From contig DBXD01000005.1 of assembly GCA_002309425.1 (NCBI GenBank), forward strand, positions 8,222-24,558: a stretch of 16,337 nucleotides of DNA, in the 5' to 3' direction. Source of the DNA: Cyanobacteria bacterium UBA1221. GTDB taxonomy: Bacteria > Cyanobacteriota > Vampirovibrionia > Gastranaerophilales > Gastranaerophilaceae. The position numbers were made by a program, and so were the translations under genes. Below, in pieces: positions 1-6,656 of the stretch. The notes beneath the pieces were generated by a model that had not been told where the DNA came from, ran no database searches, and saw only the letters and a program-made list of their open reading frames with translations. Each line of letters starts with the position of its first letter. Within the stretch, counting starts at the first letter, position 1.

Positions 1-689
1 CCATCTACATTTGCGGTATCCATTATTTTGTTTTGAATGCGGCTTCTCCAGACATTCCAGGCAATTGTTTCTTCATCCATAGCTGCACGTCTGTTTTTTA
101 AAGTATCACATACGGGACAACTTCCTTCCCCGATAACAATATTATCAAGCATGGATAATATATCATTAGGATTATTTTGCGATTGTGCGGGCCTTTGTCT
201 GTTTAAGCCTGACCTGTCTGCCGGCTTATTGCTTATTCGGCGTTCCTCTCTAGCTCTTTGTCTTTCCTCTTCTCTTTTTCTTGCTAATTCTGCCTCTCTT
301 GATTTTCTCATAGCTTCTGAGCTTATTTGATTGGATAGTGCAATTCTTTGATCTTCGGCTTCCGCATAAGTTGTATAATACTGAGAATTTGTATTTGTTT
401 TTGTTGCTAACGAAGATGGTATTATTTTCGTTTCATACTCAACTTTTTGGGTATCCGTATCAATCTTATCAGAATCTGTAAGAGTTTCTGTTGTTGCTGC
501 AGATATTTTTATATCATTTAGTTTGAACAAGGTTGTACTCTGATAATCCTCCGGAGCCTGATTTATTCCTGTAAGTTTGAATTTTTCGGGAACCATTATA
601 AAATGCTTATGCAATACAGGTTTTGATACTGCTGTATAAATTGTTATTAATATTAATAGTGAAATAATAATTACTTTTAAATTTTGCAT
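1..689 (-). CDS. membrane-anchored TolA/TonB-like protein, C-terminus cut off by window edge
   Basis: The frame is open from an ATG at 689 to the left edge, giving 229 residues with no stop, so the protein is partial. Residues 4-20 form one hydrophobic segment right after the start (signal anchor or signal peptide). A polar, Ser/Thr-rich stretch follows, then a highly charged Arg/Glu/Ala helix at about 124-151, then a C191-P-V-C194 pair, and a Trp-rich amphipathic stretch at about 208-225. An N-terminal anchor, a charged helix and a small C-terminal domain are the plan of TolA/TonB periplasm-spanning proteins, and the last visible residues could begin such a domain, but that is inference. The start is 3 bases after the stop of the preceding FHA-like gene, so the two are co-transcribed and probably act together. 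The CPVC pair could bind metal or form a disulfide; TolA does not normally have it. Family assignment is weak. Confidence 0.75.
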   Translation of the reverse strand, partial: MQNLKVIIISLLILITIYTAVSKPVLHKHFIMVPEKFKLTGINQAPEDYQSTTLFKLNDIKISAATTETLTDSDKIDTDTQKVEYETKIIPSSLATKTNTNSQYYTTYAEAEDQRIALSNQISSEAMRKSREAELARKREEERQRAREERRISNKPADRSGLNRQRPAQSQNNPNDILSMLDNIVIGEGSCPVCDTLKNRRAAMDEETIAWNVWRSRIQNKIMDTANVD

Positions 690-692
690 AGA

Positions 693-2294
693 TTATTCTT
701 TATCCAGTTTTGCAATTAATTCTTCACAAGCATACACGTCAAACCTGCTTGATGCCAGGAGTATTGTTTCGGCAATAAGAAGCGCCGTAGGCAATAATGC
801 AGCCACAAAACTCATACAAACACCTTTTATTTCTCCGCCGATTTCCGTCATGAAATATGAAATATTCATGGTAAATTCTATAAAGACAATAGCACAAGCC
901 ATAGCCAAAAATCTTTTTTTATCCGATTCCAGTTTTCTTGTACCTTCTAATCCGTATATAATGACACCATGCTGCCTGTAATCAACATAACCGTCCTGCT
1001 TGATAATTTCGGAAGCTTTAATTTTTCTCTCTGCCAAAAATGCACAAACAAACATAAAGAACGCAAATATGATAAGACAAGTTGCAAGAACCAGGAATAC
1101 CGGACTGAATCTGAGTCCGGAAATTCTTACCCACCCGGCAAATTCCGGAAAGCACATTGCTAAGGTATTAGATACCCCATATGCAAGAAACGGTGCCGTT
1201 ATAATTCCTACGGCAGTTTCACCGACAGACTTTAACTGTAAATTCAATAAGCGATCTTTTATAGATTTAATTTTTTCAACAGTAAAGTTATTTACGTAAC
1301 GATCTATCCAGATACGGTAAGCTTTTTGTACTTCTTCAAAATCTTCCCTGAATTCATATTTATGCAAAACAGATTTAAAAGCTGCACTGTTTTCGTTAAA
1401 ATAACCGCACGCAATAGCCGTAGTAATCATAATTCCGACAAAAAATACCGTTAAAAATACAGCGAAAGAAAAGAAATCACTTATTGCCGAATAATAGTTT
1501 AAATTCACTGTATATATTGCCAAAATAAATATTGCAGAAGTTATAAGCATAAAATTTCTTGCTATCTGGGATGTACCTGACACTTTCTTCATTCTTTTGT
1601 CAACCAAATACAGATAAACACCTTGTTTTAACATCAGGCCGATTGCAAAAACAATAAATGTTGCCCCGAGCCACACGGGAATATTTGTCGCCAGATATAC
1701 ATGACCGGAAGCTTCCTGTGCCGACAAACCCATCAGATAATTAGCAACGGCAAAAGCACTGAATACAGAAGAAACAAACAGGGCTATATGCAAAAAAACA
1801 TTTGTTCTGACCTGGGTTTTTATCTTGGATTTTAATTCCGTTATCGGGTAAGCAATTTGTTTCAGAATAGCTATTCTTGCTTTTTCGATAGGCTGACGCA
1901 TATGTTCTATTTTGGCAACACCTGCATTTTCTGAATTATTTCCGTACAGTTCTTTTAAATCTTCTTCGGAAAGATTTATTTTCATAGAAAAATCAGAATC
2001 GATTGATATATCCTCACCGACTTGTATCTGTATAAACTGGTCACTATCCTTTAATTCAAGTCTTGCACTGCTTGTAACAACCGCCTTTTGGAGGACTTCA
2101 CCCTTAAAAAGAATATTCGGACTTTTTACATTATTTATAACGGTACAAATCTCATTTTTTTTATCGTATTGAACCGTTATCAAAAACTCAAATCCCGGAG
2201 TTATAACATAATCACACTTAGGGTTTGAACCTATGTTAATAAGAGTCTTATTAAATTCTTTTTTATCATTAGCAGATTCGATAACAATACTCAT
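693..2294 (-). CDS. FHA-like domain fused to a polytopic (~8 TM) membrane protein
   Basis: 533 residues. Residues 1-95 look like a degenerate FHA-type beta-sandwich: an I-G-S-N-P-K-C-D-Y motif at 21-29 sits where FHA domains have GR...D, and beta-like strands follow. A charged linker (about 96-160) leads to roughly eight hydrophobic segments at about 166-188, 206-230, 248-266, 272-298, 362-381, 397-421, 460-481 and 491-514. A soluble stretch of about 60 residues lies between segments 4 and 5. The short C-terminal tail is cytoplasmic if the N-terminus is. FHA domains usually bind phosphothreonine; the binding residues are not clearly conserved here, so binding is uncertain. The gene follows the vWA gene by 10 bases, its GAGAGGG Shine-Dalgarno overlaps that gene's stop (2299-2305), and the next start is 3 bases away: a tight three-gene operon. 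I do not recognise the membrane part as any transporter or enzyme family. Confidence 0.8.
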   Translation of the reverse strand: MSIVIESANDKKEFNKTLINIGSNPKCDYVITPGFEFLITVQYDKKNEICTVINNVKSPNILFKGEVLQKAVVTSSARLELKDSDQFIQIQVGEDISIDSDFSMKINLSEEDLKELYGNNSENAGVAKIEHMRQPIEKARIAILKQIAYPITELKSKIKTQVRTNVFLHIALFVSSVFSAFAVANYLMGLSAQEASGHVYLATNIPVWLGATFIVFAIGLMLKQGVYLYLVDKRMKKVSGTSQIARNFMLITSAIFILAIYTVNLNYYSAISDFFSFAVFLTVFFVGIMITTAIACGYFNENSAAFKSVLHKYEFREDFEEVQKAYRIWIDRYVNNFTVEKIKSIKDRLLNLQLKSVGETAVGIITAPFLAYGVSNTLAMCFPEFAGWVRISGLRFSPVFLVLATCLIIFAFFMFVCAFLAERKIKASEIIKQDGYVDYRQHGVIIYGLEGTRKLESDKKRFLAMACAIVFIEFTMNISYFMTEIGGEIKGVCMSFVAALLPTALLIAETILLASSRFDVYACEELIAKLDKE

Positions 2295-2304
2295 TGAGCC
2301 CTCT

Positions 2305-2973
2305 CTATCTGTCCAGCAAATGCAAAAATTCTCTTATCGCTTTATCACAATTCTGCTTGGTAGAAATCAACAGTTTTCTCTCACCTAATACAGGGTACAG
2401 CGTTTCCTTTACTTTATCTAATTTTGACGGATGAGCATATAAAAACATCATTGCAAAATCCGGAGCTGTTTGCTGGACTTTTTGGACATCTTTTGGAAGT
2501 TTATCCCAATTTAATTGTTTCTCGGCTGCACCCTCGTTTTCCAAATCACCGATAACAACTATCGCCGGTAAATATCCGTTCTTTTTCATTTGTACGGAAT
2601 AATTAAAAGCCTTTGTTAAACCCGTACCGTATGCCGTACCGTAATCTTTACTGTCATATTTGGTAAATTCATTCATTACCTTTTCAATATTACTTCCGTT
2701 AAACGGAGCACCCTCATATATCAGATATGCATCCTCAGAAACCCTTATAATTTTTACCTGATCTTCCGGGTCTAAGGTATTACAAATTTGTCTTACCAAC
2801 TTTTTCTGTTCCGGAAGCTCTTTTTGGTTTGATGCGGACGAATCAATAACGAATATTACTGCGGCCGGTTTAAAATTATCGACTTTTATGTTTTTCAGCA
2901 CCATCCCGATAAGACCTAATACAGATATTACTGCAACCGTAAGGATTCCCAAAATAATGTATCTCTTCTTCAT
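2305..2973 (-). CDS. membrane-anchored von Willebrand factor A (vWA) domain protein
   Basis: 222 residues. Residues 5-27 form a single N-terminal membrane anchor; the rest is a soluble vWA-type Rossmann domain. Strand 1 ends in D44-S-S46-A-S48, the DxSxS metal-ion (MIDAS) signature. T113 or T117 in the YGTAYGTG stretch and D143 in I-G-D-L fit the other two MIDAS positions. Such domains bind protein partners through a bound divalent metal. With the anchor at the N-terminus the domain should lie outside the cytoplasmic membrane. This is the first gene of a three-gene operon with an FHA-like membrane protein and a TolA-like protein, which suggests a membrane-spanning protein complex. Purine-rich GAGAGAG precedes the ATG; a promoter is visible just upstream at 2999-3027. 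There is no Cys-based lipobox. The domain call is strong; the role is unknown. Confidence 0.85.
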   Translation of the reverse strand: MKKRYIILGILTVAVISVLGLIGMVLKNIKVDNFKPAAVIFVIDSSASNQKELPEQKKLVRQICNTLDPEDQVKIIRVSEDAYLIYEGAPFNGSNIEKVMNEFTKYDSKDYGTAYGTGLTKAFNYSVQMKKNGYLPAIVVIGDLENEGAAEKQLNWDKLPKDVQKVQQTAPDFAMMFLYAHPSKLDKVKETLYPVLGERKLLISTKQNCDKAIREFLHLLDR

Positions 2974-2998
2974 TTACCTACTCTCTCTCTTTTACTAA

Positions 2999-3027
2999 AT
3001 AGTACCATAATTCCATATTATTATCAA
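2999..3027 (-). promoter_or_regulatory. sigma-70-type promoter of the vWA/FHA/TolA-like operon
   Basis: On the minus strand, TTGATA (3022-3027) is followed after 17 bases by TACTAT (2999-3004), preceded by TG at the extended -10 position. Transcription would start about 20 bases upstream of the vWA start codon. The -35 is separated by only two bases from the -35 of the divergent plsY promoter, so the two compete for or share the same site. Confidence 0.6.
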
Positions 3028-3029
3028 TA

Positions 3030-3059
3030 TTGCAATTATATAAAAACATATGATATAAT
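3030..3059 (+). promoter_or_regulatory. extended -10 promoter of plsY
   Basis: TTGCAA (3030-3035), an 18-base spacer, then a perfect TGATATAAT extended -10 (3051-3059). The upstream ATG at 3058 lies within this -10, which supports the later plsY start at 3094. Confidence 0.65.
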
Positions 3060-3093
3060 GCTATACGTTATAAATATTAGATTGGGAGATATT

Positions 3094-3696
3094 ATGGGAA
3101 TTGTTGAAATTTTAGTTACAGTCGTAATTGCTTATTTAATCGGCTCAATTCCGACAGGCTATATAATAGTAAAACTTGCAAAAGGACAAGATATCAGAGA
3201 AATCGGATCAGGTTCTACAGGCGCAACAAATGTCAAAAGAGTAATGGGTAAAAAGTGGTTTTTTATAACCCTTCTCCTTGACGCTTTTAAAGGGGCCTTA
3301 CCTGTCGTTCTGGCAAGCATATTTGGCTCATCTTTTTCCGGGATAGGTTTACTGCCGGTACTCGCATCTGTTTCTGTTATCTTGGGACACTCTAAATCAA
3401 TATTTTTAAATTTTACGGGCGGAAAATCCGTAGCATCAGGAGTAGGAACAATTCTCGCACTAAATTGGCAGGTAGGATTACTTATTGCTGCTATATGGGG
3501 GACAATAACCTACATTTCCAAGTATGTTTCACTCGGATCTATAACAGCCCTTGCCATATCCCCTTTTATTATGTATTTTCTGGACGGACATGCAGCTTAT
3601 GTCGGGTATTGCGCACTTGGAGCCGTATATATAATTTGGCTTCACAGAACTAATATCCAAAGATTACTTAAAGGGGAAGAAAATAAAGTAAGATAA
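3094..3696 (+). CDS. plsY: glycerol-3-phosphate acyltransferase PlsY
   Basis: 200 residues, the usual PlsY length, hydrophobic with about five membrane segments. PlsY transfers the acyl group of acyl-phosphate to glycerol-3-phosphate, making lysophosphatidic acid at the inner membrane, the first step of phospholipid synthesis; PlsX supplies the acyl-phosphate. The family motifs are visible: G17-S-I-P-T-G22, G38-S-G-S-T-G-A-T-N46, the D63-A-F-K-G67 loop, and H99 followed by F107-T-G-G-K111. The usual GSGN in the second motif is GSGS here, a small variation. I chose the ATG at 3094 because GGGAG lies 5 bases upstream (3084-3088); the in-frame ATG at 3058 overlaps the promoter -10. The gene stands alone and converges with etfA, with only 7 bases between stop codons. 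plsX is not in the window. Confidence 0.95.
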   Translation: MGIVEILVTVVIAYLIGSIPTGYIIVKLAKGQDIREIGSGSTGATNVKRVMGKKWFFITLLLDAFKGALPVVLASIFGSSFSGIGLLPVLASVSVILGHSKSIFLNFTGGKSVASGVGTILALNWQVGLLIAAIWGTITYISKYVSLGSITALAISPFIMYFLDGHAAYVGYCALGAVYIIWLHRTNIQRLLKGEENKVR

Positions 3697-3703
3697 ATTT
3701 TAC

Positions 3704-4690
3704 TTAAAGTTTTTCAATTAATTGCGGAATAACCTCGAAGGCATCGCCGACATATCCGTAATCTGCTATTTGAAAAATAGGTGCATCAGGGTCAGTGTTT
3801 ATTGCAATAATTTTATGAGATTGTTCCATTCCTATTGTGTGTTGAAGAGCTCCGGAAATACCGCAGGCTATATATAATTTGGGGGAAACCGTTTTTCCCG
3901 TCTGACCTACCTGACAATCCTGAGAAGCCAGCCCCATTTCTACGGCTACTCTGCTTGCACCGACAGCACCTCCTAATTTGTCAGCGAGTTTTTTTAGTAA
4001 CTCGAAACCTTCTTTCGTCTGCATTCCTCTTCCGCCTGCAACAATTATATCCGAACTGTCAATATCATTCAGCTCACTGCATATTTTTTTCTTAAAATCA
4101 AGAATTTCTATTTTTGATTTTATATCCCCGGTATCTATATCTAATTTTATAAACTCGGTTTCTTTTCTTTTATCCGTTTTTGGAGCTTTAAAAGTGCCGG
4201 GACGGACTGTTGCCATTTGAGGAAATGTTTTTGATAATATTGTTGCCATTAATTGCCCGCCAAAAGTTGGTCTTGTCGCTGCAAGTTTTTTGTTCTCATT
4301 GATATCAAGTGCGGTACAGTCAGCGGTAAGCCCTGTATTTAAAGCGGAAGATATTCGCGGAGCAATATCTCTGCCCTGATTTGTTGCCCCGATTAAGAAA
4401 ATTTCAGGGTTAATATCTTTTACCGCCTCTACTGCGATTTTAGAAAAAATATCTGTTTTATATTCGCCAAATTCAGAATTTTCCAAATAATAAACTTTAT
4501 CAAAACCGTTTATAGAAAATGCTTCTTTGTATTTATCAATCATTTCAGGCTTTAGCATTACGAGTGCCATGACAGGCGACTCATCAAGCGCACCGGAAAG
4601 TTCCGCCGCCCTGCCTGCAAGTTCAAAGACTACGGGATTTACATAATCATCTCTGGAAATTTCTGCCCAAATTAAAATACCCTTATTCAT
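3704..4690 (-). CDS. etfA: electron transfer flavoprotein alpha subunit EtfA
   Basis: 328 residues, full length. EtfA with EtfB forms the ETF heterodimer, which passes electrons between flavoprotein dehydrogenases and other carriers in the cytoplasm. The C-terminal FAD domain carries the family signature: G219-G-R-G222, G244-A-S-R247, Q260-V-G-Q-T-G-K266, and Y273-I-A-C-G-I-S-G-A-L-Q-H284 with N298. The N-terminal half has the A138-T-R-P-T-F-G-G segment. The start overlaps the last 8 bases of etfB, so the two are translationally coupled. No acyl-CoA dehydrogenase, FixC/FixX or lactate dehydrogenase partner lies in the window, so the electron donor is unknown. It ends the operon that begins with the NfnA-like gene; only a weak 6-bp hairpin (3686-3705) lies at its end. 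Confidence 0.95.
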   Translation of the reverse strand: MNKGILIWAEISRDDYVNPVVFELAGRAAELSGALDESPVMALVMLKPEMIDKYKEAFSINGFDKVYYLENSEFGEYKTDIFSKIAVEAVKDINPEIFLIGATNQGRDIAPRISSALNTGLTADCTALDINENKKLAATRPTFGGQLMATILSKTFPQMATVRPGTFKAPKTDKRKETEFIKLDIDTGDIKSKIEILDFKKKICSELNDIDSSDIIVAGGRGMQTKEGFELLKKLADKLGGAVGASRVAVEMGLASQDCQVGQTGKTVSPKLYIACGISGALQHTIGMEQSHKIIAINTDPDAPIFQIADYGYVGDAFEVIPQLIEKL

Positions 4691-5468
4691 TTTCAGAATC
4701 TCCGTTAAATTCTACGGCTTCGGCTAATTTATCTATATTATCCGTGAATTCACAATTCTTTTCCCGCTTTTTAGCCCTGAAAGCCTTGCTTACAAAGGTA
4801 GGAGAGCCTTTAATACCTGTTAAGTCCGAAGATATACCCAAATCTTCCGCACTTTTTATAACAACGGATTTTTTTGAAGCACTTTTTATACCGTTAATTG
4901 TTGCCCGAGTCGGTTCCTTTTCGTTTTTCAAAACACATATCAGTGCAGGTAATGTTACTTTTACGGTTTCCTCCCCGTCTGAGAGTTCTCTTTTAACAAC
5001 TATTTCTCTGTTTGAACAGTCAATAATTTCCCTTACAAACGTAACCTGAGGGATATCTAAAAAGTTCGCTATACTTGGCCCCGTTTGAGCGGTATCTCCG
5101 TCTGTTGCGAATTGACCGCATATAATTAAATCAAAATCGGGTACAAACTTGCTAATCCCCGATGCAATAGTCTTTGCCGTTGCGTAGGTATCTGAGCCGG
5201 CAAATTTTTTATCGCACAACAAAACAGCATTATCTATACCGAGAGCAAGTGCTTTTCTCAGCATATTTTCAGCTTGTAACGGTCCCATAGAAAACGCTGT
5301 TATTTCCGCTGCCTTGCACGCATTTCTTAAATGCAGGGCATTTTCAACCGAATAAACATCATACGGATTAATAACGCTCTCCAAACCGTCACGGCAAATC
5401 GTGTTATTCTCTGTCCACTTTATATCAGTTGTATCAGGAACCTGTTTTATACACAGAACAATCTTCAT
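4683..5468 (-). CDS. etfB: electron transfer flavoprotein beta subunit EtfB (bifurcating-type motif)
   Basis: 261 residues with the standard EtfB opening M-K-I-V-L-C-I-K-Q-V-P-D. The nucleotide-binding loop C117-G-Q-F-A-T-D-G-D-T-A-Q-T-G-P131 contains the D-G-D-T-A-Q pattern that, in the family, marks EtfB proteins holding a second FAD and able to use NADH in flavin-based electron bifurcation; ordinary respiratory EtfB holds AMP there. Bifurcation is therefore inferred, not shown. The gene follows the Cys-rich small gene by 46 bases and overlaps etfA by 8. A purine run GAGAGA lies rather far (about 14 bases) from the ATG, so its ribosome site is weak or non-standard. Its place in one operon with an NfnA-like NAD(P)H/flavin subunit suggests ETF links to ferredoxin/NAD(P)H redox balance in an anaerobic metabolism. 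Confidence 0.95.
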   Translation of the reverse strand: MKIVLCIKQVPDTTDIKWTENNTICRDGLESVINPYDVYSVENALHLRNACKAAEITAFSMGPLQAENMLRKALALGIDNAVLLCDKKFAGSDTYATAKTIASGISKFVPDFDLIICGQFATDGDTAQTGPSIANFLDIPQVTFVREIIDCSNREIVVKRELSDGEETVKVTLPALICVLKNEKEPTRATINGIKSASKKSVVIKSAEDLGISSDLTGIKGSPTFVSKAFRAKKREKNCEFTDNIDKLAEAVEFNGDSENE

Positions 5469-5514
5469 AGTGTTATTGTATCTCTCTTATAATTTTCCTG
5501 AGATTTTTATTTGA

Positions 5515-5703
5515 CTATATGCGTTTCTTTGGGAGTTGTTTAGAGTTTGCCTCTACCAATGAATTATAACCTATAATATAAGCAGCACATTTTCTTGCTG
5601 AAGCCAGGTACCAGGCACACCTGTCCTGGGTACAAACTTTATCTATGTCGCATCCTGCACTCATAACCGGGCAAAACGGAATTTCTTTTCTGTCAACAAC
5701 CAT
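5515..5703 (-). CDS. small Cys-rich protein of unknown function between nfnA-like and etfB
   Basis: 62 residues with five cysteines at 11, 18, 24, 29 and 39, in the context F-C-P-V-M...C...C...C-A-W...K-C-A. The C-P/C/C-A-W pattern resembles many small uncharacterised bacterial proteins that may bind zinc or an Fe-S cluster; no known ferredoxin or rubredoxin spacing is present. A GGAG site (5710-5713), inside the end of the upstream gene, sits 6 bases before the ATG, and only one base separates it from the NfnA-like stop, so it is a real and co-transcribed gene. It lies between two flavoprotein genes, so a redox or metal role in that complex is a reasonable guess. The C-terminal tail (about 50-62) is basic. 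Confidence 0.8.
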   Translation of the reverse strand: MVVDRKEIPFCPVMSAGCDIDKVCTQDRCAWYLASARKCAAYIIGYNSLVEANSKQLPKKRI

Positions 5704-5704
5704 A

Positions 5705-6541
5705 TTATTCTCCTTTTTTTAGTAAGTTACAATTTTCATCACGTTTTTTTTCAAAATCTTTATATATTGATGTCCTGTTTATCACTTCATCAAAATCAAT
5801 TTTGTGTGCATCAAAATCAGGACCGTCAACGCAGGCAAATTTAACTTTTCCGTCAACAGTCAGACGGCAAGCCCCGCACATGCCTGTACCATCAACCATA
5901 ATCGGATTCATGCTGGCTTCGGTATATATCCCTTTATCTCTTGTCATATTAGCAACCGCTCTCATCATCGGCATCGGGCCGACAGCAATCGCATAATCGA
6001 TTTTTTCTTTTTCCATAAGCCTTTTTAATACGTCAGTTACAAAGCCTTTTTCTCCGAGAGTACCGTCATCAGTGGTTATAAAAAGCTCATCACATGCCAT
6101 TTTCATCTTATCAGACCAGAATATCAGATTTTTATTTCTTGCACCCATAACCATATAAACTTTGTTGCCCGCCTCTTTAAAGGCTTTTGCTATCAGGTAG
6201 CATGGAGCAGCACCATAACCGCCAGCAAGACAAACGACAGTACCGTAATTTTTAATTTCTGTCGGTTTGCCGAGAGGTCCGACTATATCCGGTATTTCAT
6301 CACCTGTTTCAAATTGTGCAAGTTTCTTTGTAGAATATCCGACAGCCATAAAAACTATGGTTAAGGCTCCGGTATCTTTATTTACATCTGCTATTGTAAG
6401 CGGAACTCGTTCACCGTTTTCTTCCGCACGGAAAATTATAAATTGCCCCGCTTGAGCATTTCTGACAACATAGGGAGCTTCAACCGTCAGCTCATATTGA
6501 TTCGGACATATTTCTTTTTTTGCTAAAATTTTATAACCCAT
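5705..6541 (-). CDS. nfnA: NfnA-like FAD/NAD(P)-binding, [2Fe-2S] ferredoxin-NADP reductase subunit
   Basis: 278 residues, the usual length for NfnA/SudB, the small subunit of NAD-dependent ferredoxin:NADP oxidoreductase, also close to the PyrK-type subunit of dihydroorotate dehydrogenase. Domains in order: FAD-binding barrel (about 1-98) with R45-V-P-L-T49; NAD(P) Rossmann domain with G107-G-Y-G-A-A-P113; and a C-terminal [2Fe-2S] motif, D217-G-T-G-M-C222-G-A-C225 plus C237-V-D-G-P. The Asp-plus-three-Cys ligand set fits NfnA rather than PyrK, which has four Cys. The large partner NfnB (GltA-like, two [4Fe-4S] clusters) is normally next door but is absent here: the downstream neighbours are a Cys-rich small protein and etfBA. 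The subunit may pair with NfnB encoded elsewhere or with ETF. A good promoter is at 6558-6586. I use the symbol for the family, not for proven function. Confidence 0.85.
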   Translation of the reverse strand: MGYKILAKKEICPNQYELTVEAPYVVRNAQAGQFIIFRAEENGERVPLTIADVNKDTGALTIVFMAVGYSTKKLAQFETGDEIPDIVGPLGKPTEIKNYGTVVCLAGGYGAAPCYLIAKAFKEAGNKVYMVMGARNKNLIFWSDKMKMACDELFITTDDGTLGEKGFVTDVLKRLMEKEKIDYAIAVGPMPMMRAVANMTRDKGIYTEASMNPIMVDGTGMCGACRLTVDGKVKFACVDGPDFDAHKIDFDEVINRTSIYKDFEKKRDENCNLLKKGE

Positions 6542-6557
6542 AACTCTCTCTCACGTA

Positions 6558-6586
6558 ATTATAGTTTATTTTACGAAAATACGCAA
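6558..6586 (-). promoter_or_regulatory. promoter of the nfnA/Cys-small/etfBA operon
   Basis: On the minus strand, TTGCGT (6581-6586), a 17-base spacer and a perfect TATAAT (6558-6563). It lies back to back with the glyS promoter; the two -35 boxes are 7 bases apart. Confidence 0.75.
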
Positions 6587-6593
6587 GTAGTGC

Positions 6594-6622
6594 TTTACAA
6601 CGCACTGTCCTTTATTTATAAT
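6594..6622 (+). promoter_or_regulatory. promoter of glyS
   Basis: TTTACA (6594-6599), 17-base spacer, TATAAT (6617-6622). Start of transcription is expected near 6629, leaving a short leader of about 28 bases: no room for a T-box or glycine riboswitch. A second TATAAT at 6632-6637 has no good -35. Confidence 0.7.
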
Positions 6623-6656
6623 TTTGTTAGATATAATTTTATTAAAGGTGAGACAG

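Noticed and set aside
37..330. 97-aa plus-strand open frame at the left edge
   Set aside because: It lies antisense to the well-supported partial TolA-like frame and has no ribosome site.
3058..3093. Longer PlsY start at 3058
   Set aside because: The ATG overlaps the extended -10 promoter and adds residues unlike PlsY.
3686..3705. Bidirectional terminator between plsY and etfA
   Set aside because: AAGTAA/TTACTT is only a 6-bp A/T-rich stem overlapping both gene ends; too weak to call.
6624..6656. TTG start for glyS
   Set aside because: It lies before the expected transcript start; the ATG at 6657 has AGGTGAG and gives the family-typical N-terminus.
6600..6656. Glycine riboswitch or T-box before glyS
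   Set aside because: The leader after the promoter is only about 28 bases; no such structure can fit.
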